Positions 48,693-64,000 of a DNA stretch of 64,000 nt are shown here, one piece after another. The stretch's first letter is position 1; each line of letters begins with the position of its first letter. The notes under the pieces are model-generated. The model was given only the letters and a program-made list of their open reading frames with translations, did not search any database and was not told the origin of the DNA. Source of the DNA: Mycolicibacterium sp. Lineage in GTDB: Bacteria; Actinomycetota; Actinomycetes; Mycobacteriales; Mycobacteriaceae. A program made the position numbers and the translations under genes. The stretch spans positions 147,997 through 211,996 of the forward strand of contig NZ_JAEMTA010000002.1 in NCBI RefSeq assembly GCF_016462545.1. The letters are read 5' to 3'.

Positions 48693-49079
48693 ATGGCCAA
48701 GCTCAGCACCGAAGACCTGCTCGACGCGTTCAAGGAACTGACCCTGTTGGAGCTCTCGGAGTTCGTCAAGGCGTTCGAGGAGACCTTCGACGTCACCGCC
48801 GCCGCTCCGGTCGCCGTCGCCGCCGCTCCGGGTGCAGCCGCCCCCGCCGAGGCCGCCGAGGAGCAGTCGGAGTTCGACGTCATCCTCGAGGGTGCCGGCG
48901 AGAAGAAGATCGGCGTCATCAAGGTCGTCCGTGAGATCGTCTCGGGCCTGGGCCTCAAGGAGGCCAAGGATCTCGTCGACAGCGCCCCCAAGCCGCTGCT
49001 CGAGAAGGTCAACAAGGACCAGGCCGACGATGCCAAGGCCAAGCTCGAGGCCGCCGGCGCGTCTGTCACCGTCAAGTAA
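48693..49079 (+). CDS. rplL: 50S ribosomal protein L7/L12
   Basis: 128 aa, complete. N-terminal dimerisation domain [20 protein letters not shown], Ala/Pro hinge ([19 protein letters not shown]) and C-terminal factor-binding domain [20 protein letters not shown]. Recruits translation GTPases on the ribosome stalk. Followed by a strong intrinsic terminator. Confidence 0.98.
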   Translation: MAKLSTEDLLDAFKELTLLELSEFVKAFEETFDVTAAAPVAVAAAPGAAAPAEAAEEQSEFDVILEGAGEKKIGVIKVVREIVSGLGLKEAKDLVDSAPKPLLEKVNKDQADDAKAKLEAAGASVTVK

Positions 49080-49094
49080 TAGCTCTGCGGAAAG

Positions 49095-49128
49095 CCGCCC
49101 GGGATCATCGCGATCCCGGGCGGTTTTT
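49095..49128 (+). terminator. Intrinsic terminator of rplJL
   Basis: Perfect 12-bp stem CCGCCCGGGATC/GATCCCGGGCGG, 5-base loop, then TTTTT. The best-formed terminator in the window. Confidence 0.9.
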
Positions 49129-49287
49129 CATGTCTGCGAGCAACTTGAGCAAACGCCGTCCGAGGCCCGGGGAGACCGGCTGAATGTGGCAAAGAGAAGA
49201 GTGCCCATAATGAGTGCGCTACAGTGACTCAAGCCACAGGCGGGTGTGTCTGTTTGGCGGGCAAAAGCACTGGCGGAAGGATCGCGC

Positions 49288-50370
49288 GTGGGCATCGGTA
49301 TTCAGGTTGAGGGACTGACGAAGTCCTTCGGGCCCCAGCGAATTTGGGAGGACGTGACATTCGACCTCCCGGCGGGTGAGGTCAGCGTTCTGCTGGGTCC
49401 GTCCGGTACCGGTAAGTCGGTGTTCCTGAAGTCGTTGATCGGGCTGCTGCGTCCCGAGCGCGGCAAGATCATCGTCGATGGCACGAACATCATCGAGTGC
49501 TCGGCCAAGGAGCTCTACGAGATCCGCACGCTGTTCGGCGTGATGTTCCAGGACGGCGCGCTGTTCGGCTCCATGAGCCTCTACGACAACACGGCGTTCC
49601 CGCTTCGTGAGCACACGAAGAAGAAGGAATCCGAGATCCGTCAGATCGTGATGGAGAAGCTCGACCTGGTCGGTCTGACCGGTGACGAGACCAAGTTCCC
49701 GGGTGAGATCTCCGGCGGTATGCGCAAGCGTGCCGGCCTGGCCCGCAGCCTGGTGCTCGATCCGCAGATCATCCTCTGCGACGAGCCGGACTCCGGTCTG
49801 GATCCGGTGCGTACGGCGTATCTGTCGCAGCTGTTGATCGACATCAACGCCCAGATCGACTGCACCATCCTCATCGTCACGCACAACATCAACATCGCCC
49901 GCACCGTGCCGGACAACATGGGCATGCTGTTCCGCAAGCACCTGGTGATGTTCGGTCCGCGTGAGGTGCTGCTGACCTCGGATGAGCCGGTGGTCAAGCA
50001 GTTCCTCAACGGTCGTCGTATCGGCCCGATCGGTATGTCCGAGGAGAAGGACGAGTCGACGATGGCCGAGGAGCAGGCCATGATCGACGCCGGTCACCAT
50101 GATGGTGGTACCGAGGAGATCGAGGGTGTGCCGCCGCAGGTCAACGCCACCCCGGGTATGCCGGAGCGCAAGGCCGTCGGACGTCGTCAGGCTCGGGTGC
50201 GCGAGATCATGCACACCCTGCCGCCCGCCGCCCAGGAAGCCATTCGCGCCGACCTCGACGGCACCAACCAGCACGCGGGCTACAACCCGGACAACGACGC
50301 CACCGCGCGGCACCGCAATGCCGTCGAGGACGAAGCCCCGACGGCGTCCATCCCTGCCGTCAAGGAGTGA
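49288..50370 (+). CDS. mkl: Mce-transporter ATPase Mkl (MceG)
   Basis: 360 aa from GTG 49288, chosen for GGAAGG 7 bases upstream and the match VGIGIQVEGLTKSFG to the known protein; GTG 49246 is the other candidate. Walker A GPSGTGKS, signature ISGGMRKRAGL, Walker B ILCDEPDSGLDP. MlaF-like ATPase with a long C-terminal extension (NGRRIGPIGMSEEKDE onward). It powers Mce lipid and cholesterol import. In M. tuberculosis (Rv0655) two genes lie between rplL and mkl that are absent here. Confidence 0.96.
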   Translation: MGIGIQVEGLTKSFGPQRIWEDVTFDLPAGEVSVLLGPSGTGKSVFLKSLIGLLRPERGKIIVDGTNIIECSAKELYEIRTLFGVMFQDGALFGSMSLYDNTAFPLREHTKKKESEIRQIVMEKLDLVGLTGDETKFPGEISGGMRKRAGLARSLVLDPQIILCDEPDSGLDPVRTAYLSQLLIDINAQIDCTILIVTHNINIARTVPDNMGMLFRKHLVMFGPREVLLTSDEPVVKQFLNGRRIGPIGMSEEKDESTMAEEQAMIDAGHHDGGTEEIEGVPPQVNATPGMPERKAVGRRQARVREIMHTLPPAAQEAIRADLDGTNQHAGYNPDNDATARHRNAVEDEAPTASIPAVKE

Positions 50371-51116
50371 CCCCCTCCGGTCGACCCGACCGGCGCACGC
50401 GTGTACTGCTGAACCGTCCCGCCACGGAGGTGGACGGCTATCTCGACGTCATGGGTGATGCCCTGGTTCCACAGACCACCGGGCAACGCGTCATGGGGTC
50501 GTCGTTGCTCCCGAAGATCTACGAGCGCCTCTGGCGTCCCGTGCTGTTCTGGGGCTTCACCGCACGCAACACCGCGCAGGAGGACCGCCGCAAGCTGCGC
50601 TTGCTCGGCATCCAGCCCGGCGACACCGTGCTCGACGTCGCCTGCGGGCCAGGCAACACCACCCGCACGCTCGTCGAGCAGCTCGGGCCCGACGGTCTGG
50701 CGATCGGCGTCGACAGTTCGGCGAGCATGCTCGCGCAGGCCGTCCGGGAGACCGCGGCGGGCAGTCCCGTCGGCTACGTCCGTGGAGACGCCGCCGACCT
50801 GCCCTTCGACGGCGGCACGTTCGATGCCGTCAGTTGCTACGGGGCGCTCTATCTCATGGACGATCCGCTCGGCTCGCTGCGCGAGATGATCCGCGTCCTG
50901 AAGCCCGGTGGCCGGATCGCCGTCCTCACGACGTGCGCCCGCGGACCGGCCGAGGTGCGCCAGATGCAGGTGGCGGTATCGCGAGTGGCGCCGCTGCGAT
51001 TGTTCGACGTCGACGAGATCACCGATGCCATGCGCGGCGAAGGTCTGATCGACGTGACGAGGAACGTATCGGCGGCGTCGCAAACGGTGGGTGGTCGACG
51101 GCCCGAGTCGTCGTGA
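50367..51116 (+). CDS. SAM-dependent methyltransferase
   Basis: 249 aa from GTG 50367, which overlaps the mkl stop (GTGA). Class I methyltransferase: motif I VLDVACGPGNTTRTL near residue 87, acidic residue in IGVDSSASML, then GDAADLPFDGGTFDAVSCYG and RVLKPGGRIAVLTT. Resembles UbiE/type-11 enzymes. Acceptor unknown. Coupling to mkl suggests a lipid-related role. Confidence 0.88.
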   Translation: MTPSGRPDRRTRVLLNRPATEVDGYLDVMGDALVPQTTGQRVMGSSLLPKIYERLWRPVLFWGFTARNTAQEDRRKLRLLGIQPGDTVLDVACGPGNTTRTLVEQLGPDGLAIGVDSSASMLAQAVRETAAGSPVGYVRGDAADLPFDGGTFDAVSCYGALYLMDDPLGSLREMIRVLKPGGRIAVLTTCARGPAEVRQMQVAVSRVAPLRLFDVDEITDAMRGEGLIDVTRNVSAASQTVGGRRPESS

Positions 51117-51183
51117 ATGTCCAAATGCTGACGTTGACGACAATTGCCGGTGCGATGTCCGTCCGCCCGGTTAGAGTCCGCCC

Positions 51184-53349
51184 GTGAGTTCGAAATCATG
51201 GAGCCGTGGGTTGTGGATCGCGGCAGCGGGGGCGTGCCTCGCGCTCGGCGCGGGGCACGGGGTCGCTGCCGCAGAGTCGGACTCGGCCGACGGTGGTGCG
51301 GGACCGTCGACCTCGCAGTCCTCCCAGGCCTCGGAACCGTCCACCAGTGGAACCCCGGAGACCCCGAAGGGCTCGAAAGCCACTGACAATGGCCAAGATT
51401 CGGACAAGGCCCCTACGAGCGCCGACAAGCCGACGAGCACCGTGAGTGCGTCGACGGTGACCGTTCACCGCGAGGATGCCGTGGACGCTGGGGCCACCGA
51501 AGGCGCGGCCACCCCCGACGAGCCCGCCGTGAAGACGACGAAGAACGTCACGCGCACCGTCCCCGAACCCGTCGTCGCGCCGCAGCCCGAGCGGACGGTC
51601 GAGTCCGCTCCACAGGCATCGGCGGCGGAACCGGTGAAGGTGGTCACCCCGGTCGAGGAGACGGCTCCGGTCAGCGAACCGCAATCGCAACCCGTGGCCG
51701 ACGTGACGCCGCCACCGGTGGTCGTGACGGCCGCGAAGACCGTGTCCGCCAACGCCACGGTCACGCCCGCAGCCGCCACGGAGGTCGTCCAGAACGTCGC
51801 CGCCGCCCGCAGTCTGGCCGCGCCTACCCTCGCCTCGTTCGTTCGTCCCACCCCGGGGCCGATCGCGACCATCTTGATCAGCCTGCTCTCGCCTTTCGGC
51901 TTGTTGCCGCCCCTTCCGCCGGTCCCGGCCAACGTGGTGGGCGTGCCCGCTGATCCGGTGCCGGGTACGTCGCTGATCAATGGGGTGACCGGCGTCAAGG
52001 TCGGCAGTTCGAGCCTGGCGATTCCGGTCGGCACGTCGACCTACACCGGCGCCGCCGACTGGTACTTCCCGACCCAGCTCACCGGCGATGTACAGGCCCA
52101 GGGTGTGGTCCTGCTTCAGCACGGCTTCCTGGGTTCCAACTTCTGGTACTCGGCCCTTGCCACGGATCTGGCGCAGCGGACCAACAGCATCGTGGTGGTG
52201 CCCAACATCCCATCCTTTGGCTTCTTCACCTGCGCTGGCTGCACTCTCAGCAGTGCGGCGATGGCACAGGGTGTGGCCGGGTTGTTCACCGACCCGACTC
52301 GGACGTCGCTGACCGCCAGCGCATTGGCCGCCGGCTATCACGGCGTGCTGCCGGACGAGTTCCTCCTGACCGGTCACTCGGCAGGCGGCGGTCTGGCCGC
52401 GGCCGCAGGCGGCTTCTATGCCGATACCGTCGCACCGTCGGCCAGCGACCTCCTCGGCGTGGTGATGTTCGACGGGGTCTCGTCGAACGGCACCTTCGCG
52501 AGCGCGGTGGCCAGCCTGGACGCCAAGGGCATTCCGATCTATCAGATCGCGGCGCCCCCACAGGCGTGGAATGCCAACGGCCAGACCACCAACGACCTGG
52601 TGGCGTTGCATCCCGGCGCGTTCGTCGGTGACGTGCTCGCAAACGGCTCTCACGTCGACTCGCTGATCGGCGGCTCGCCGATCATCGACTTCGTCAGCCA
52701 GCTGCTGATCAAACGGTCTCCTCCCGGCAACACACAGGCCGTCTACACCCTGGCCAACGGTTGGATCAACGACATGTACGCCGGCCTCGGACCGGCGAAC
52801 GGCGTCTACGGGACCTACGGTGACCCCAACCAGTACATCGTGTTGGGGCCGGCCGCGGCGGTGGTGCTCGGACCGCCACCGGTCGTCGACGTGAACTCCT
52901 ATCTCGGCACCTGGTACGAGGTGGGCAGCGTGCGGCAGTTCTTCTCCATCGGACTGGTGAACACCACCGCCGTGTACACCGACAAGGGCGATGGAACCAT
53001 CGGCGTCGAGAACTCAGGCAACTACTTCTTCAACAACGGGCCGGAATCCCGCATCTTCGGCACCGCGGTGCCGCTGAACGCCGAGAACAACAAATTGAAC
53101 GTGACCTTCTTCGGGCCACCGTCGGCCAGCCCTCCCGGGAACTACTGGATCGTCGATCTGGCCCCCGACTACAGCTGGGCGATCGTCAGCGATCCGAACG
53201 GCCTCACCGGGTTCCTGCTCAGCCGTACCCGAACGGTGTCCGACGGGCTGTATCAGGAGCTGCTCAATCGAGCCTCGGTGAAGGGCGTCAAGCGGTGGAT
53301 CATCCCGACCCGCCAACCCGCTGCCGCCCAGAGTGTGGTCACGGTCTAG
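51184..53349 (+). CDS. Exported alpha/beta-hydrolase fused to a lipocalin domain
   Basis: 721 aa from GTG 51184. Signal peptide about residues 1-30 ending GVAAA. Residues about 31-215 are low-complexity Ser/Thr/Pro/Ala, like a cell-wall linker. Residues about 255-560 form an alpha/beta hydrolase with VVLLQHGFLGSNFWYSALAT and nucleophile elbow TGHSAGG (Ser399). Residues about 565-705 are a Blc-type lipocalin: YLGTWYEV (Trp577), YWIVDLAPDYSWAIV and FLLSRTRTVSDGLY. It probably hydrolyses a lipid ester outside the membrane, with the lipocalin binding the lipid. Substrate unknown. The catalytic Asp and His were not assigned. Confidence 0.82.
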   Translation: MSSKSWSRGLWIAAAGACLALGAGHGVAAAESDSADGGAGPSTSQSSQASEPSTSGTPETPKGSKATDNGQDSDKAPTSADKPTSTVSASTVTVHREDAVDAGATEGAATPDEPAVKTTKNVTRTVPEPVVAPQPERTVESAPQASAAEPVKVVTPVEETAPVSEPQSQPVADVTPPPVVVTAAKTVSANATVTPAAATEVVQNVAAARSLAAPTLASFVRPTPGPIATILISLLSPFGLLPPLPPVPANVVGVPADPVPGTSLINGVTGVKVGSSSLAIPVGTSTYTGAADWYFPTQLTGDVQAQGVVLLQHGFLGSNFWYSALATDLAQRTNSIVVVPNIPSFGFFTCAGCTLSSAAMAQGVAGLFTDPTRTSLTASALAAGYHGVLPDEFLLTGHSAGGGLAAAAGGFYADTVAPSASDLLGVVMFDGVSSNGTFASAVASLDAKGIPIYQIAAPPQAWNANGQTTNDLVALHPGAFVGDVLANGSHVDSLIGGSPIIDFVSQLLIKRSPPGNTQAVYTLANGWINDMYAGLGPANGVYGTYGDPNQYIVLGPAAAVVLGPPPVVDVNSYLGTWYEVGSVRQFFSIGLVNTTAVYTDKGDGTIGVENSGNYFFNNGPESRIFGTAVPLNAENNKLNVTFFGPPSASPPGNYWIVDLAPDYSWAIVSDPNGLTGFLLSRTRTVSDGLYQELLNRASVKGVKRWIIPTRQPAAAQSVVTV

Positions 53350-53496
53350 TGGCCACCGGCGATTTTTTACTCCCCAAACCGCGTGTGAAGTCTTGACGGA
53401 AACGCGAAACCGGGCCAGTCTGTTGGTCAGCAATGTATGCACGGGTTGAAGGATCTAGCCGCCAGCCAGCGCCTGGTTCGTCTCACCATGCGGATG

Positions 53497-53525
53497 TTGA
53501 GGAATGCGCCGTTCTGCGCTAGTGT
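53497..53525 (+). promoter_or_regulatory. rpoB: Candidate rpoB promoter
   Basis: -35 TTGAGG (53497-53502), 17-base spacer, -10 TAGTGT (53520-53525), in the 383-base gap between the lipocalin fusion and rpoB. A second TTGACA at 53568 lacks a good -10. The rest of the gap (53350-53732) shows no gene and serves as the long rpoBC leader. Confidence 0.5.
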
Positions 53526-53732
53526 TGGACGTTGCGCTGGCTGCATCCTGCCCACCTCACCCGCCTCTTGACACCGTGGTCCTAGCCTGAGCTCTGCTCA
53601 GTCAACTAGTCGTGTGTTCCGGGGCCGAGATCAGGCTTGAGAACGCCAGCCGAACCTAACGCAGATAACGCGGCCAAGGGTCCGGCTCCGGTCGGTCTCC
53701 GACAGTCGCATCCGGTGCTGGAAGGATGCATC

Positions 53733-57233
<3,501 letters not shown>

Positions 57234-57305
57234 GTGTTTTGGGGACCCTCGCGGTCCGCGCTGTGATTGATAGTCATCTAGTCCCGCAAGGGGAAAGGGA
57301 GTTAC

Positions 57306-61256
<3,951 letters not shown>

Positions 61257-61267
61257 TCGTTTCTCTG

Positions 61268-61328
61268 CGCGAGCAGACGTAAAGGGCCCCCAATCCATGT
61301 GATTGGGGGCCTTTTGCGTCTGTTCGCG
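61268..61328. terminator. rpoC terminator hairpin, first copy of a 61-bp repeat
   Basis: Outer arms CGCGAGCAGACG/CGTCTGTTCGCG (one mismatch), then AAA/TTTT, and inner stem GGCCCCCAATC/GATTGGGGGCC with a 5-base loop. Works on either strand. Followed by GGGGGATA, as is the copy at 62278. Confidence 0.85.
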
Positions 61329-61405
61329 GGGGATAGTCGTGGAAGTTATCCACAGATTGCCATCAGGGGCTGTTGCTCCGCGGTCGGCCGCGACAGCGTC
61401 AAGGT

Positions 61406-62269
61406 ATGTACATCCACGAGCTGATCACCGGAGCGGGTGGTCTTGCGACAGCAGATCAACTGCAGGCCGTGATGTCGCGAAAGATGATGAGGACGCACCT
61501 TCGCTCGGGCGAGATCGTGCGGGTGTGTCACGGCGTGTACGCATTGGCGCAGCCGGACGTCGCCGGGATGCTGGCGGCATTGGACCTGATGGTTGGGCGG
61601 CCGCTGGTGGCCTGCATGGGAACGGCGGCCCGGCTGTACGGCTTCGACACCGAGGGCGAGCGGCGCGTCCATGTGCTCGATCCGGGCGTCCGAATGCGCC
61701 CCACCGCGGGCGTCATGGTGCACCAACGTGCTGGAGCCCCGTTGCGTCGAGTCGAGGGACGGCTCGCGACTGCGCCCGCGTGGACCGCGGTCGAGGTGGC
61801 GCGCACGTTGCGACGGCCGCGCGCGTTGGCGATGCTGGACGCTGCTCTCCGTATGGGCGCCTGCGCGGCCGTCGAACTGGAGGGCGCACTGCGCGAGCAG
61901 AAGGGTCGGAGAGGAATCGTCCAAGTACGAGAGTTGTTGCCCTACGCCGACGGTCGGGCTGAATCGCCCATGGAGAGCGAAGCACGGCTGGTCTTCATCG
62001 ACTACGGGTTGCCCATACCCGAGCTTCAATACGAGATCGTGGACCACTGCGGCGATCTGTGGCGCGTTGACTTCGCCTGGCTCGATGCGAAAGTCGTCGC
62101 CGAATACGACAGCATGGAATGGCATGCCAATCCCCAGGCGTGGAAGCATGACCGCATCAAGGTGGAGCGCCTGAAGGATTGCGGGTGGACCACCGTGCCC
62201 ATGGTCTTGGACGACGTTCGTTGCGAGCCGTATGAGTTGACCAGCCGCATCTCTCGGCTCGTCACCTAG
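61406..62269 (+). CDS. AbiEi-like antitoxin-type / DUF559 nuclease-like protein
   Basis: 287 aa from ATG 61406 (MYIHELITGAGGLATADQLQ). The N-terminal part resembles AbiEi wHTH antitoxins of type IV toxin-antitoxin systems: LRSGEIVRVCHGVYALAQPD, then ACMGTAARLYGFD. The C-terminal part resembles DUF559 PD-(D/E)xK proteins: ESEARLVFIDYGLP, WRVDFAWLDAKVVAEYDSME, with candidate Glu, Asp and Glu residues. No AbiEii toxin partner is adjacent. Mycobacteria have many such stand-alone genes; the function is unknown. It lies between the two 61-bp hairpins, and M. tuberculosis has a different gene here (Rv0669c). Confidence 0.78.
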   Translation: MYIHELITGAGGLATADQLQAVMSRKMMRTHLRSGEIVRVCHGVYALAQPDVAGMLAALDLMVGRPLVACMGTAARLYGFDTEGERRVHVLDPGVRMRPTAGVMVHQRAGAPLRRVEGRLATAPAWTAVEVARTLRRPRALAMLDAALRMGACAAVELEGALREQKGRRGIVQVRELLPYADGRAESPMESEARLVFIDYGLPIPELQYEIVDHCGDLWRVDFAWLDAKVVAEYDSMEWHANPQAWKHDRIKVERLKDCGWTTVPMVLDDVRCEPYELTSRISRLVT

Positions 62270-62277
62270 TACCACTC

Positions 62278-62338
62278 CGCGAGCAGACGCAAAGGGCCCT
62301 CGATGACGGGAATTCAGGGCCTTTTGCGTCTGCTCGCG
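62278..62338. terminator. Terminator hairpin, second copy of the 61-bp repeat
   Basis: Outer arms CGCGAGCAGACG/CGTCTGCTCGCG, perfectly paired, then AAAGGGCC/GGCCTTTT. The core differs from the first copy (CTCGATGACGGGAATTCA). Same length and same following GGGGGATA. It ends the AbiEi-like transcript 17 bases before nfo. Confidence 0.8.
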
Positions 62339-62355
62339 GGGGATAAACTGGCCGC

Positions 62356-63105
62356 ATGCTGATCGGTTCGCACGTCCATGACGAAGACCCCCTCGCCGCT
62401 GCTGAGGCGGAGGGCGCCGAGGCGGTGCAATTCTTCCTCGGCAATCCGCAGAGTTGGAAGAAGCCCAAGCCTCGCGAGGACGCCGAGGTGCTGCGCGCCT
62501 CGAGCGTGCCGCTCTACGTACACGCGCCCTATCTGATCAACGTGGCATCGGCCAACAACCGCGTTCGCATCCCGTCGCGCAAGATCCTGCAGGACACCTG
62601 CGACTCGGCAGCCGAGATCAACGCGACGGCCGTCATCGTGCACGGCGGGCACGCCGACGACAACGACATGGATGCCGGCTTCGAGCGGTGGGTCAAGGCG
62701 TTGGACAGCCTGAAGACCGACGTCCCGGTGTACCTGGAGAACACCGCGGGCGGCGACCACGCGATGGCGCGACACTTCGACACCATCGCGAAGCTGTGGG
62801 ATCGCATCGGCGACAGGGGAATTGGCTTCTGTCTCGACACCTGTCACGCGTGGGCGGCGGGTGAGGCCCTGATCGACGCCGTGGAGCGGATCAAGTCGAT
62901 CACGGGCCGGATCGACCTGGTGCACTGCAACGACTCGCGCGACGCCGCGGGGTCCGGCGCCGACCGGCACGCCAACTTCGGCACCGGCCAGATCGATCCG
63001 CAGCTGCTCGTCGCCGTCGTCAAGGCCGCGGACGCCCCCGTCATCTGCGAGACGTCCGACGAGGGCCGTAAGGACGACATCGCGTTCCTGCGCGAAAACG
63101 TCTGA
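62356..63105 (+). CDS. nfo: Endonuclease IV (AP endonuclease)
   Basis: 249 aa. TIM-barrel DNA repair enzyme with the three-zinc site: [11 protein letters not shown] near residue 55, [53 protein letters not shown] and ICETSD. Cleaves DNA at abasic sites in base-excision repair. Orthologue of M. tuberculosis End (Rv0670), which sits in the same place after rpoC. Confidence 0.96.
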   Translation: MLIGSHVHDEDPLAAAEAEGAEAVQFFLGNPQSWKKPKPREDAEVLRASSVPLYVHAPYLINVASANNRVRIPSRKILQDTCDSAAEINATAVIVHGGHADDNDMDAGFERWVKALDSLKTDVPVYLENTAGGDHAMARHFDTIAKLWDRIGDRGIGFCLDTCHAWAAGEALIDAVERIKSITGRIDLVHCNDSRDAAGSGADRHANFGTGQIDPQLLVAVVKAADAPVICETSDEGRKDDIAFLRENV

Positions 63106-63167
63106 GAATCAGCTGATTTCTTCGCCACCGAACGGCGCGGGCGTGCGCTGATCCCTAGCGTGGAGGC

Positions 63168-64000
63168 GTGGTTCCCCGACTCGCCGCCGTGATCGTTGCA
63201 GTCCTCGCGCTCGCCGGCTGCGTCGCGCCTGGCTCGGCGGAACCCGTCGGATTCACCCCGGGCTCCACGGCGCACGCCATGACCTTCGGTGGGCTCGACC
63301 GTGGCTACCGGCTCTACATCCCGGACGGGGTGTCGTCGCCGGCCCCTCTGGTGGTGATGTTGCACGGCGGCTTCGGAAGCGCGGCGCAGGCCGAAAGGGC
63401 ATACGGCTGGGACGAATTGGCGAAGAATGCCAAGTTCGTCGTCGCCTATCCCGACGGCGTGGGTCGGGCCTGGAACGTCGGGGGCTGCTGCGGTCGGCCG
63501 GGGCGAGACCACGTGGACGACGTCGGCTTCGTCAGCGAGGTGGTCGCGGACGTGAGTGCCCACGTCGGTATCGACCCCGCACGCATCTACGCGACCGGCA
63601 TCAGCAACGGCGGCATGATGACCTACGCGCTGGCCTGCAATTCGGATCGGTTCGCCGCCATCGGGCCTGTCGCGGCGACGCAGCTCGACGCCTGCCCAGC
63701 ACCTCGTCCGACGTCGGTGCTGCACATTCACGGGACGGCCGACCGGATGATCCGCTACGACGGCGGCCCCGGTGATGGAGTCGCGCGCATCGACGGTCCA
63801 CCGGTGCTCGACGTCAACGCGTTCTGGCGCAACGTCGATCAGTGCTCGATGCCCGCGGTCACCACCGGAGGTCCCGTGTCGACGTCGACCGCTGCCTGCC
63901 CGGACGGACGGAGCGTCGCACTGATCACGATCGACGGCGCGGGGCACCAGTGGCCCGGCAGTCAACTGGTCCGGGAGGGCGCCGATCCGCCGACGCAGAC
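63168..64000 (+). CDS. lpqP: LpqP-like lipoprotein esterase (partial, runs off the window)
   Basis: 277 visible residues from GTG 63168 (VVPRLAAVIVAVLALAGC). Signal peptide with lipobox LALAGC at residues 13-18. Esterase features: PLVVMLHGGFGSAAQAERAY, GRAWNVGGCCGRPGRDHVDD, nucleophile elbow GISNGGMMTYALAC and LHIHGTADRMIRYDG carrying the Asp region; the His block GAGHQWPGS is just before the edge. Family: polyhydroxybutyrate depolymerase/feruloyl esterase-like, alpha/beta fold. Orthologue of Rv0671 by position and type. Confidence 0.9.
   Translation, partial: MVPRLAAVIVAVLALAGCVAPGSAEPVGFTPGSTAHAMTFGGLDRGYRLYIPDGVSSPAPLVVMLHGGFGSAAQAERAYGWDELAKNAKFVVAYPDGVGRAWNVGGCCGRPGRDHVDDVGFVSEVVADVSAHVGIDPARIYATGISNGGMMTYALACNSDRFAAIGPVAATQLDACPAPRPTSVLHIHGTADRMIRYDGGPGDGVARIDGPPVLDVNAFWRNVDQCSMPAVTTGGPVSTSTAACPDGRSVALITIDGAGHQWPGSQLVREGADPPTQ

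Noticed and set aside
53568..53596. Second rpoB promoter with TTGACA
   Set aside because: No acceptable -10 hexamer at 16-18 bases; kept only as a remark.

Overview
The window is high-GC actinobacterial DNA and almost certainly comes from a Mycolicibacterium (rapid-growing mycobacterium). The right half has the mycobacterial order GH38 alpha-mannosidase, small SurA-like protein, ROK kinase, rplJ, rplL, mkl, rpoB, rpoC, endonuclease IV (nfo/end), lpqP. This matches Rv0648-Rv0671 of M. tuberculosis from memory, with insertions and losses. RpoB and RpoC are typical mycobacterial proteins; RpoC is 1,316 aa with the catalytic NADFDGDQM motif.

Bases 1 to about 29,500 form an accessory catabolic region. 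It holds two cytochromes P450, an aldehyde dehydrogenase (cut by the window edge), two SDR dehydrogenases (one of the mycofactocin-associated type), two enoyl-CoA hydratases, a thiolase, an acyl-CoA synthetase, a 721-aa double acyl-CoA dehydrogenase and an amidohydrolase. It also holds a luciferase-like monooxygenase and two tandem DapB-like (amine-dehydrogenase-type) oxidoreductases. A periplasmic-binding-like protein without a signal peptide, two AveC/spirocyclase-like membrane proteins plus the remnant of a third, a MoxR/VWA pair, a kinase-like protein without its catalytic motif and a CMD-family protein complete it. Regulators are two TetR proteins and a paralogue of the mycobacterial cAMP receptor protein. 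Three promoters in the region share one composite layout: a CRP-like GTGA-N6-TCAC site next to a 22-bp palindrome. This is the best candidate for an undescribed regulated pathway here. Its substrate cannot be read from sequence; an alicyclic, steroid-like or isoprenoid lipid is only a guess. A deletion scar near 5,909 joins the 5' end of an SDR gene to the 3' half of an acyl-CoA synthetase gene.

Bases about 29,500-33,570 are an AT-richer foreign patch. A DUF262/HNH-like (GmrSD-type) defence gene, split by a one-base frameshift in a 7-A run, and an aminoglycoside-phosphotransferase-like gene are bracketed by two directly repeated 102-bp sequences that look like insertion-sequence ends.

Bases 33,541-47,729 are a carbohydrate locus: WYL regulator, GH38 alpha-mannosidase, small coupled protein, ROK kinase, DUF4032 protein, a complete LpqY/SugABC-like sugar ABC importer and a GH13 alpha-glucosidase. 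Bases 47,800-61,330 carry the ribosomal/RNA-polymerase block, with an L10 leader RNA, rplJ-rplL, mkl with a coupled methyltransferase, an exported alpha/beta-hydrolase-lipocalin fusion, rpoB and rpoC. After rpoC an AbiEi-like gene lies between two 61-bp hairpins with nearly identical arms and different cores, followed by nfo and lpqP (cut by the window end). I saw no tRNA, rRNA or CRISPR array.
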